From Hypsibius dujardini (Eukaryota; Tardigrada; Eutardigrada; Parachela; Hypsibiidae), in contig LRSR01008919.1 of NCBI GenBank assembly GCA_001579985.1, forward strand, positions 1 to 39,720: DNA of 39,720 nucleotides. Direction: 5' to 3'. The notes below the pieces were generated by a model. That model made no database searches. It was not told the DNA's origin and worked only from the letters and a program-made list of their open reading frames with translations. This document shows, in pieces, positions 20,092-31,400 of this stretch (the stretch's first letter is position 1; each line of letters begins with the position of its first letter). Made by a program: the position numbers and the translations under genes.

Positions 20092-23000
20092 CTACACCGC
20101 GTTTTGCAGGATGGCTAACAGGGCGTCCTTATAGTTCGAAGATGTCTCGTCCTGTTGAATTAAACATGCAATGAAGGTTATACTGGGACTCATCAAAGCA
20201 GCAGGAAAGCAATGATACGACGGAACTTACCGCTATGACTGCAGCCAGGGACTTTTTATGTACTTTCTCAAAGGCCGTCGCAATTGCCAAAAGGTCCTTC
20301 TCCTTCCGGGATACCAAAATCCTTATCAAGTTGTCATCCGCTGTGCCGAGACCCTTGACCGCTTTATGCAACCGTTCGGCGAAGTATTCTTCCTTATTCT
20401 GGACCAGTTGAACTGCGAAAATCAGAACAAGCATTGTAGGAAATGGGACAAAATTTCGTTTGCTCCGTCCTGGTACTTAACGCTCAACGAGCATAATTGT
20501 AATACAAGAGGTGGAAGTGGGATTTTTTGAAATCCGAAAGAAACTAGGTAAACTATGCAGTAATAAAAATTGTAGTTTCGGGGGAATTTTTCAACGTGCC
20601 AAAAAAATGAAAGACCATTTTGATCACAGAAACAGCGATTTCCTGAATATCCTTGACTTCGAAATTCCTGACACTACCATTACCGGATCCAACATTTAAT
20701 TTAGAATTGATTAGTGACAACATAACATTTCAGGTATATTTTACGACATCAGGGGGGCGGGGTCAAGTACTCCACTACTTCTTGCTGATTTGAGAAACTC
20801 CCAATTGCTACGCCCCCTGACATTGTAAGATATGTCTATCAAAAGGAATCGGAATTTGGCATAGCACAATACAAAAATGGGAAAGCAAAAGCTTTTCAGA
20901 AAAACGCTGTTTTTGTTGGAAAAATTATCAAGTGTTTTTAATGATAGCTCAAAAAGCTCTTGTAGCGAAACCAGAGCCCGGAAAAAAAACTTAAGGTTTA
21001 GTAAAATCGTTCGATATTAAATAGTAATAAAATGAATAATAATAATAATAATTAGTGATGAATTTTTTACCGATCACATCTTCAAATCTTCTTTCGGCTC
21101 CTAATATATAAGATGGACAGATGAAATGAATAGATTTGGTCTTTCCTGTGGTCTGATCTTACCGAGCACGAGGAAAGATTTCGCCAGGTCGCCGCTCATC
21201 TCATTTTTCACGGCCGTCTGAATATCCGTCCCGTGGAGCTTCTCAAACTCCTGGAATGTCTCACGGAGCTGGGCGAAATTTCGGGTGGCGAAAATGTCGG
21301 TGAAGGTCTTCACGTCAGTACCCCACTTTTTTGGTCCGGCTTTAATTAGAGCTTCGGCGTCGGATTTGGCCTGGATGGGATCGGTCCTCTCGGATTCATC
21401 CCTGATACCCTAAACAGACACAAGCTCGATGAAATAATATTTTTTTCCAACAAGGGTCGCTAATTCAATAAATGAAAAATACTCACCGAAAGCAAGGCGA
21501 GTAGGACCTCCAAAAACTCCCCAGAAGTGTCCTTCTTTATATCAGATATCAAGGTCGCTCGGAACACTAAACGAGTGATCCATATATTTTTTAATATTCT
21601 TTGATGTTCTTTTCTATTCTAACCTTGCGTAAAGGCTATAGTTTTAAATGTTAACTTGTCGGCCGTACGTCTTTGCGCAAAAGTTCTACAGTGTTTTCAT
21701 GTATGATTCGTCATAACGACTGCGCCAAGAAAACCAGAAACGTACTGGAGAAATAGGCGTTCGACGTTTTATTCAGCTCTTCATTGGTGCGTGTGCAGAG
21801 TATCTCCAGAATAGTGTCCTCATCGGTGCCCAAACCCTGGCAAAAATAAATGAATACTTTATTCATCGACGCGCCACATGGTATGTTGACCGATTTTCAT
21901 TATTATTTTCTCATTTCGAAATTGTTGAAAAATTTAAAGACACCACCGCATATGTATCGGCTTTTTATTGACGTTATAATACAGTTGCCATTATATAATA
22001 TAATTGCCATTGTGCACCATTACAAAACAGATCCAATCAGTCGATGAGTAGACTTCCGTAGGCCTCGCACATCGTGCAGGTAACCGCCGAGTTGAAGGAT
22101 TATTTCACCCCTAAGACGGTTCCACAACAGGTTCTTCCCCCCTCCCCCTCAGGCCCTGGATGGGATTATGTCACCCCTAAGACGGTTCCACAACAGGTTC
22201 TTCCCCCCCCCCAGGCTCTCGATGGGATTATTTCGCCCTGAGTCCTCCGGGGTATTTGTCGCAGCAATCAGGCACGTTCTTCCCTCTTAGGCTCAGATTC
22301 AATAAAAATGACAGCAGGTTTGACGGGCTCGGCGTAGCCCACGAAACGTTCTCGCGCTCGCGAAACGCAGCGTACGAGCAACCAACAGCGATTTTAGACA
22401 GAGTTAGATGACAGGCATGAAGATCACGCGCAAACGGTTTAGTCGGGCAGGCGGAAAACTGACAAATTTGAATCAGCGCATCCTTCATTGACCGAAGGAT
22501 TGTTCCAAGAGCTCCCACACCCCAAGGCCACTAGTTCCACCTTCCAGCCCAGCTGCTCCAGGGCCGGAATGAGTTCTCGGTGGTATTGTGAAGAAGGTAT
22601 AACTGTCGGCCTATATTTACCTTCACCGCATGATGCAACGTTTTAGCATCATTGACTTCCGGTGCTTGGGAAAGCGCCTCCAACACCTTCCGAAAATCGC
22701 CCGATGTGTCACTCTTGATGTCCTCCAGCAAATCCTGCGCGAACCAAAAAACCCACCACTTCAATGATAAAATAATAATTTATAAATAATACAATAATTA
22801 ATAATACATAAATTATGAGGTTTTTACCGTATTATTAAAGTGCTCCTCATATAAAAACACTTTGGTCCCTTTTCTGCTATTTATGTTCTAGTATATCGTT
22901 AGAGAAAAATGTCTGCCTCATGTTTCAATTTACATTTATTACAAATGAAAACGGTGCGTTTTAGTTCCCTGTAATATTTTAACGAATGCATGAAAAAAGT

Positions 23001-23306
23001 CTAAACAGAAGGGTGTTCAAATGTATTTTTTTTAGGTCATTCAAAGTACTTACTAAAATAGAATAAAGACTCGACATTTTGGCAGGTATAATGAAAGCAA
23101 CTGTCCTTCAGGATTCTTACAGTTTTGTAAGCTGCTCGGTAAGCCGCAGCGATGGCCTGACGTTTTGCAGTCCACGACGTTGTAAGCACGTCAATGATAT
23201 CCGCCTCCTTGGTGCCCAATCCCTTGAGAGCCTTCCGCAAAATTTCCGCCCGGCGTTCCACATCAGTTTTCGATACGACCGGCGGTGCTGGAGAAGCGGC
23301 AGACAT
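20092..23306 (-). CDS. Annexin A, canonical four-repeat calcium-binding annexin
   Basis: Seven exons with canonical splice sites and compatible phases: 23121-23306, 22621-22734, 21746-21836, 21487-21566, 21163-21409, 20231-20412, 20092-20151. They give 319 residues, the usual annexin size with a short N-terminal tail (about 15 residues, MSAASPAPPVVSK). The type II calcium loops are intact: GLGT at 29-32, 101-104 and 260-263, and WGTD in repeat 3 at about 186-189, with downstream acidic partners in SDTSGD and KDTSGE. The protein should be cytosolic and bind acidic phospholipids when calcium rises. A TTTTAG site a few bases before the ATG suggests an intron in the 5' untranslated region. Its tandem partner is annexin B at 9355-13179, same strand, about 6.9 kb downstream. 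No ordinary secretion signal is present. Confidence 0.95.
20735..20834. repeat. Short hairpin element in annexin A intron 6
   Basis: The arms 20735-20759 and 20811-20834 pair over about 24 bases with four or five mismatches and centre on CAGGGGGGCG and CGCCCCCTGA. It resembles a tiny MITE, and it could form a cruciform or RNA stem. Confidence 0.5.
22098..22236. repeat. Tandem repeat of 62-66 bases in annexin A intron 2
   Basis: Two copies and the start of a third: copy 1 at 22098-22163, copy 2 at 22164-22225, then GATTATTTCGCCCTG. Each has ACCCCTAAGACGGTTCCACA and a C-rich run. The copies are nearly identical, which suggests recent duplication. Confidence 0.8.
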
Positions 23307-24071
23307 TACTCCAGTGCTAAAATCGGAGTGGAAAAATGGCTTTAATTGTCAAATCCTTGCAGCTTCAATTCACTCGCAAATAATCAATGCCGCGACACTC
23401 ACATTCTACGAACGCAGTTGAACTTAAAGTAACTTTCCTTAACACGTCCGCCGTATGTTGTCCCAAATAATAATAATCCAAATTCCCACACCGAATGAAA
23501 TCTTTTTATCCGCGACTGCTGCTGAAAAAAAAGACACGTTTAGCTGCGACTATTCGCAAAATGATGACAAACAAGGGATTACATCTGCGTGTTGATTTTA
23601 TGCAGACGGAAAGAAAACACTTTTGCCAAGGGTCCCTGCAAGTGATTCATCAACTCGACCCTGGAAATGATGTGCTGCTGCGACGTCTGCTGAACTTGAA
23701 CGTCGCTTTAAATGCACAACCAACCTTCTTGCCTTCCTTCCGCCCACGCGCACCTCTGTGATAAGAAACATGTGTGCACGTCTACCCGACTGCAATTCAG
23801 CTTGAACTTTGGCCATTCATAAATTTTTGAGCGGACAGCTTTCGACAGAGTGAGCTTTTATTTTTTCCCTGCCGCGTCGCGATCATAAAGAGCAAGGCAA
23901 TTGACTAAGGCAGGAACGGGTTTTCGTTGGTTTTTGATGAGTTCAATCGCTGTACCGGTATTATTAAAAAGAGATGATGAAATATTGCAAGGAAAACGTG
24001 GGAACCGGTTGACCGACTTTTTTAAATGAGCAACAGGTCTGTCGGTATTGTTCGAAAGGACAATTATTTAC
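23307..24071. other. Upstream flank of annexin A, no gene recognised
   Basis: This holds the probable annexin A leader and promoter. No core promoter motif is clear. No coding sequence is supported. Confidence 0.4.
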
Positions 24072-24795
24072 AGGCACGTATAAAAGATGGTCGTTGTAGT
24101 TTGTAGTTTGTAGTTTGTAGTTGTCTTTAGTATTTGGGAGTATCGTAGTTGTAGTTTATATTTAGTAGTTAAGTAGCTGTACTTTCTAATTGCAGTTTGC
24201 TTTGTATTTATGTGTTCTTGATTAAGAATGTGAGAGTTAATTTTAATTAATATGCTTAATTTCCTGAGCACTAAAAATACAAATCAATCTTACTGAATCC
24301 CGAGCCACAGTGGTGTTATACACTATGTGGCCGGTACTACGCACCGCTGTGCTGTTAACTCTCTGTTTGAGGTTTTAAGCTTGTCCGTGAGTGTTTCTGC
24401 TCGTCGAATTTCTAAGTGGCTGTTTTATAATTTTCCGAGCCTGCATTCCCTATTACCAAACTGTCTGTTTACATATAATATACAATCAATTGCTTTTAAC
24501 GTCCTGACCCGACCATACTGTACAGACTTGTCTGTATGACAATCATTAAGCCTGTAACAAGAAACTGCATATTCATGATCATCGTGTGGTATTAGTTCAT
24601 GCCATTTTTTTATGCATCTCTAAAACAAAAATTACGACTAAGTTAATACAAATGATAAACTACAATTAGAAAGTACAATTACGTAACTACTAAATTAAAA
24701 CTACAACTGAAAATTACACTATGAAACTACTAAATACTAGAGACAGCTACTAACTACAAAGTACAAAGTACAACTACCATCTTTTATACATACCC
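24072..24795. mobile_element. Foldback transposon with 9-bp target duplication, MULE-like
   Basis: The ends are inverted repeats of roughly 190 bases: the left starts GGCACGTATAAAAGATGGT and the right, read on the other strand, GGTATGTATAAAAGATGGT. Matching internal blocks (TTTAGTAGTTA, GTACTTTCTAATTG) continue inward with indels. ATTATTTAC flanks both sides exactly (24063-24071 and 24796-24804). Long inverted arms with a 9-base duplication are typical of Mutator-like and related foldback elements. No transposase is encoded. The TTGTAGTTTGTAGT subrepeats at the left end are shorter in the right arm. Confidence 0.8.
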
Positions 24796-24804
24796 ATTAT
24801 TTAC

Positions 24805-25415
24805 GCCAATATAATTACGAATTCAATCTTCTCAACGCAGACAAAGAATATTTTTCATACATTACTCGTATATAATTAGAATTAATGTTTTGATAATTCT
24901 TGGATCTCTGCATATCTTATTATTGCCGTGTGAACAACCCGCCCACCCCGGCCCCTCAGTTCTAAAGATAATTGTGTGAACACCTCGCCCCGCCCACCGT
25001 TCTAAAGATCGGACTGCACGACTTAACGTGATCATTTTTTCGTTTGGCCACCAATCAGCATACAGTGGAATACGCAATATACGCAATACCTATAAAATTG
25101 ATTCTTCAAAACCACTACTTTCCAATCCATGAGGCAATGGTTCTTTATTTTTTTACGCCAAAATAATTTGTTGCTCAAGCCCAAACTATATCGCGAGAAA
25201 GATTTACTACAATTCAGGTATGACATAAGTATATTTTCATGCTCTAATCCTCGGCCAAAAAAATGTAACATAAATCCATTTTACTGTATCGTTAAGTTAA
25301 ATGCCACGTGGGAGGATGAAGAAGGCCATAGAGGAAGAAAAAACACAAAAGTCCATTCCGCATCCGCGAGGGGAAAAACATTAACGTGCCCACATCTACG
25401 AGCAAGGTTCGGTCA
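24805..25415. other. Spacer with a short tandem duplication
   Basis: No gene is supported. A unit of about 45 bases (GTGTGAACA, CGCCC blocks, GTTCTAAAGAT) is repeated at about 24924-24970 and 24971-25010. Confidence 0.45.
25144..25149 (-). terminator. Candidate peroxidase polyadenylation signal
   Basis: TTTATT on the plus strand reads AATAAA on the minus strand, about 270 bases beyond the peroxidase stop at 25416-25418. Confidence 0.35.
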
Positions 25416-28400
25416 TCACTCTTTCCAGGCGCTGAAGTCCAGATCCGGTAGGCTCGAGCACAGTAACAGCGGATTGTCATGCCTGAAAAAGACATTCCAA
25501 TTTCCTAGAATTAATCATTCCACACCCCGTACGGAAATAAAAACATCTATCTCCAGTAAATCTGGTTTTGAGGCTTTTTAGACACTGGTATGCGACAGCA
25601 TGTCGGAAATATTTATATCGTATAGAAATAGTACGACTCAAATGCTCTTCGCGAAGCATGCTAAAGAAGATCTGACCTGTGGCATGGAAAAAGTATTCCA
25701 CTTAAGAAATGAACGTCTCAATGTATGAACGCGAAGTTGACGAACGTGAACGGTTTCGCTTCACGATCGCAAGATGGATGGACAGCACCATTTAGCTACA
25801 CATATTGCAGACTTTTTTATACTAAACTTGGACTCTCGTCCCCTGCCTAATTTACACAGTCTCTAAAGGATGATCAGTCACGCGTTACGCACTGTATCAG
25901 CCACTCGAGCGGGAGGTCTCAAAATGAACACTCGACACTCCGAAAAAAATATCGTCCTTACTCGTTGGCGGCATGGAAGACCCGTGTCTGGATTTTCTCC
26001 AGCGCGTCGACGTTGGTGCATAAGAGCTGCGCGAAGCTGGTCTTCCGGATCTCATCGATCTGACCTTAATCACATAGACAAAAACACTTATCTGTATACG
26101 CTTTGAGAAATGTAGTAACAAAGTGTAATGCATTTTTACGTGCGTTCAGAATGCAGCGCACAGACATGGAGCAATACAGAATACACTCAGTGAATATGTT
26201 GATGAGGAATATTTGAGAAGACTTACGCTGGGTGAAGGCCGACGGAATCGGCAGGTCGTTTTCATACCAAAACCGATCGCCGCTCTTCAGCTTGAAGAAC
26301 TGCTCACCGATGATGCAGGCAAAAGTCGGTCCGACCATCCCGCCGGCAACGTGCCGCTCCGCAGTTCCAGCCACGAACAAATCCACGTCTTCCACCGACC
26401 TGAGAAAAATACATGTAATTTCACAAGATTGTGAGATCTTAACCTGAGAAAAACACATGTATTTTCAGGAGATTGCGAGATCTTAATTTCACAAGATTGT
26501 GAGTTATTAATTTCACGAGATTGCGAGATCGTAATTTTACAAGATTGTGAGACTTGGCATGCAGAGATGATTACTGACAATCTTAACAAAGCAATCGAGA
26601 AGAAGGAGCCTGGAGATCATGGATGACAAGCTCCTCTGCTGACAAAGTTATTTTTTAATTATATTTTATCGTTTTGTCTATCTGCAAGAGAAGAGTCTGC
26701 AGGGATCGGATGGTAATTTTATTTCACTAAGGAGATTAAATATAAATATAACATCTCAAAGTGGGATCAACAAATTTAAAAACATTTGTGGGCAGATCTA
26801 GGCCCATCGTCCTTGTTATACAAAAAAAGTGGTTGAAGTAAAACTGCAATTCCTTTAAAATAAATGCTGATGAATAAAACATCTCCATTTACCGAATATT
26901 AAATAAAATTTCAATAATAATAATAATTTCAATAAAATCAAAAATTTCCTCAAAAATAAAATTAATTACTGAAAATAATTTTAATTTCGATTCAATTAAA
27001 ATTTCACTCTTACGAGTAAATAGAGGCCATCCGATCGACCACGATTAAAGGCATCACATCCATCAGCTTGAGCTCCTCGAAGCTCTTCGGCACCCTCAGC
27101 TGACATAGTTCGCGGTATTTGACCCACGGTTGCAGGCCGTGATCCCTTCCCCGTTGGATGTCAATCGCCGGCAGGTCCAGCCCAATCTGACTGGGAAATG
27201 TCTGGAAGAGGTGGTTCCGTGTCTCATCCGTAAAGTGATGGTCCATTTTATCCAGAGCTCCCGCAGCCATACCGGCGGTACACTGGACGAAATATTCGCC
27301 CTGGTAGAGGTCGAACGGCTGGAACCAAGCGTTGCGGAGGAGTTTCGATCCGGCCTTGGAGTTGTCCATGTTGCGGAGGGCAATCACGGGAGGGATGGTG
27401 GAGTGTAGACGGAATCCCGCCACGGCAAATTCGGAGGTGATGGCGGGATGGGCGGTGATGTTGTAGCCGGCGTAGCGGCCGTTTTTCAGCAGGGATAGGC
27501 CAAAGGAATCCATGACGAGGGATCCAAGAAAGTTGGGGATGTATTCCTGTTGTGAATCCAGACATCTCGAATTAATATATCTATGGGTCTGCGCTGAGCT
27601 TTTTGATCGCTCTGTCTGTTACTCTGCTCTCCTGCCAACTATTTACGCACTCTGTTTATTTAGTTGTCTTACTCGGGCTAATTGACTGGCAGACAAGTTT
27701 TACTGTCAGACAAGCCTCGCTTTTGCTGGTTTATCTGTCTGCATGCTTGTCTGACTGACTTTCTATGTCTTGGTCTGCAATCAAGTCAAACTATTGTTTG
27801 TTTGTCTATCTGTTTGTCTACCTGATTGACTGACTGTGTCTCAGTCAGATTGACCGTTAATCAAGTCTAACTATTGCGAATTTGTCTGAATAACTGTCTG
27901 TGTTTAGTTTGCCTGATTGTGGATCAAGTTGCTCTACTGCTCAGTTGTCTGTCTGTCTACTTGCCTGTCTGACTATCTGTATCGGTTTATTTGATTGTGA
28001 ATCAAATTTTGCACTATTGCCCAATTGTCTGTTTGTCTGCTTTGTTGGTTCTGCCATCTGATTGCCTAACTTAGTCTATCTAACTATCAGTTAAGATGTG
28101 CTATTGCTTATTTGTCTGTCGGTCTATCTAACTTTGCGACTGGGTTTTGCCATTTCTCGTGCGAAAATTGACTTGTATCCGATGCATGGTCCGATACAAA
28201 AACGGATATCCGATACAAAAAACGGATATCCGATATATGATCCGACACAACTTATTTGAGGCATTTTCGCACGAGTTTGCTTGTATTTGTTATCTGTCTT
28301 GTATTTTGATAATACTTGGATAGACTTACATTGTAGACAATATGCTGCAGCTGTGCGATGGAAAGTCGTCGGGCTTCCTGAAAGACCTGCTCGTCGTTCC

Positions 28401-31400
28401 AGTGAGGATTCACTGCTAGGAGTATTTCCGCTAGTCGATTGTGGTTGCGCATCCAGATGGTGTGCATCATGGTCAATCCCGGCTACAGTAACAAAATTCA
28501 ACTGCTGTTGCCGTCAAGTGCTATGCACAAGCAATTCCCTGAGACGTTCTAGTTAATTCCTATCCTGAAACTGTCACTGTTTGTCCGTCTGCCTGCCTGT
28601 CTTCCGGACATTCTGCCTCGCTATCTTGGTTGTCTGCCTGGCTGCTTGCCTTCCTGCGTGTCTCCAGTTTTTTGTCTGAATGTCTGCCTATCCGTGCGTC
28701 TGTCTGTCGTCTGTGCAATTACCTTTCTGCGTGCCTAGATGCTTATTCGTCTGTCTTTCTGCCCGAATTTCTCTGTGGTTGTTGCTTTGTCTGTCTGCCT
28801 ATCCGTTTACATGTGTCTGATGTGTCTGCCAGATTTTCTACCTGTTATTCGTCTGACTCTCTGTCTGTCTTGATTTGTTAAACAATAACAACAATTCATT
28901 TCACATGTGTTGTGCGCCTATTGTTCATACCTGGACGTTTGTCCGTTGGTCACCGCCCTTGAAGCACTGCCGGCCCGTCGCATCGGCACATCCTGACGCG
29001 TCCGGTGTCATCACCGTAAAGTGAGGAAAGTTCCAAATTGGCTTGACCGTCTTTAACTCTCCTAAAACAAACAGTGCAGACAGGATTACACGTTAGTAGT
29101 TTGTGACCCTCCAATTTATATGAATATTCCAATCAACAGGAAGAGAGTGAAATTGCAGACCTCCTTCCTATCGCATCATTATAGTGATTAATGCTTACTA
29201 ACCTCGTCCGTCGAGAGTCCTCAGAGCGAGAGCCTCCTCATCCGTGCTGCCGTAAACTAAAGCGCAAGAACAAAGAACCCCTCTTTGAAATTCCGTCTGA
29301 TTAATTTCAGAAAAAAGAATAACAATTCAGAATCTCCCGTTTAAAATAGAAGATACATGATTCCGTCCTTTTCACAGGGTTCTTCTGTGTTTGCGCTTTT
29401 TGAAAAGAACCAATTGGAAGGAAAAACCCTGCAAAACTTGAGCGCAAAATCAAACGATGTCATCATGAATGAAGTTTGAAAGATTAAAAAAACTGACACT
29501 GTCGCATCCAAAATTCATCGGAAAATGAATTGGTTTCAGCCAGATATTAATAAAAAATTAGGCGACTGGGTTAAATGCATTATTCTATGAGGACCGGGAT
29601 TGTGTGCGTAGTCTTCGAAGATTGGCTCGTAGCTCCGCCCCCTTAGCTCCCAAAAATATTTGGCTCACGTCAATCGATCACAAATAAAATGTTGTGTGGG
29701 ACATCATCAAGAAAATTGTCCTTCACACAAAGAGTCTCACTGATACTGGCAAATAATTAGTGGATGCAACACATATAAGTCTCAAAAAGGGCGTGGCTGA
29801 GGATACGGCGCTAAAGAAGCCTCACCGGTGCTGGCGTCCAGAAAGTGCGTCACTTGATTAATCTGCTCGCGGGCACCCAGCGTGCAACCCGGTCGCACGC
29901 CCGGCAGAGTCCGTACAAACTCCATACATGTTCGACCGTTCCTTTCGAAGCACAGAACAGATTCGGTCATTTTCACATTTGAACACACGTTTCACACACA
30001 TCAATGATGAGGTTCAACATTCGGGATGGTTCTTCTTACTTGGCCGAGATTTCATCGCTCGTCGGTATGTCGATTGCTAAATCCCAAAAAGTTAATATAC
30101 TCATACATACTGCCGTGAGGTTGTGGCGATATCAAGTATGGATTGCATATTTTCTGAATTCATACTTGCTTTGCAAAAAACTTACAATTTTAAGTTAATA
30201 TATTTTGCAGAAAAAAACTGTAATTTTAAGTTAATATACTTTGCACACGGTTTTTTAATTTTAATTTAATATATTCTGCTTTTTATCCTTCGCATGAAGA
30301 GGTACGAGTTTGCTAAAAAAACTGGGAGGATAAACCATACGCCAACAATCCGGATGAGTTGGTTGGGCAGTAGTGTCGCAACATTTCGGTGTCTGTCGAT
30401 CCGCCGTCTTGGAAGATGGTGAATTCTAGGGAGAGAACAAATTGCAAAACCTGTTATTACGAAAGAATTGTCTGTAGAAAGATGGCTGACTGCATGTGGG
30501 TCTCATTGCAATGGTCAGCGCACCACTTACCGCCATATCGTGTGCCACGAACTGTCCAAAATGCGCGTTCTAAGAAATGGTGAAAATAAATGTATGATGT
30601 GTCAACACTGAGAAAGTATTTTTTAAACAGATCTAATTTTTTACCAATGCAGACATATCGTAGCGAGGACTCTCTTCCCCATCAAAGACGGTCAAACTGA
30701 TCAGCCGCGGACCTGGAAGAGCTTGTCCGGTGACACTGCGCCGAACTTCGGCCACGCCTACAAAAAAAGACTCGGTAGAATTATTACATAAAATTCTCAT
30801 ACAAGAATTCTAATTCTCATACAAGAATTCTAATTCTCATGACATTTTTTCTAATTATTATGGCGCATGGTTACAATCAAAATTTAGTCGGAATCTTTTT
30901 TTAAACTTCCTCAGCTATTAAAGGATATAATATAGTCCCAAACAAACATCGCGACCATCATCAGCATAAAAATTATGGTACCGCGATAGTCGTTCCTTTC
31001 ACTATTGTCCCCTTTTATACGAGGAGCAAACTGAAATTAATGTCATTTCATGTTTTACTCTTAGGTGCGAGGCTCCTTTTTTATTTTTCTAGCATGGTTA
31101 GGGGACTCGCTCGTTAGCCTGGCAAGTGCCATAAACCTAGCTTTAAGAGTCAGGAAGATCTGGTTTTTTTCGTGATTGACGTCAGACTTCTCTTAAATTC
31201 AATCAATCAAGCTACACAATTAGCCTTGTAAAGAATGATCTCGGTAAGGTTTGGTCATGTGCAAGTTTCCTCTCTTCTGCTCAGTGAAAACCAAATTTGT
31301 GCATTTCCTCATTTAGATCTTTGCATCCCTAAACTATTAGTGCAAGGTTACGGTTTTTTCAATAAATATTTCTTTATTAAATAGAAGTTATGGCTATGAT

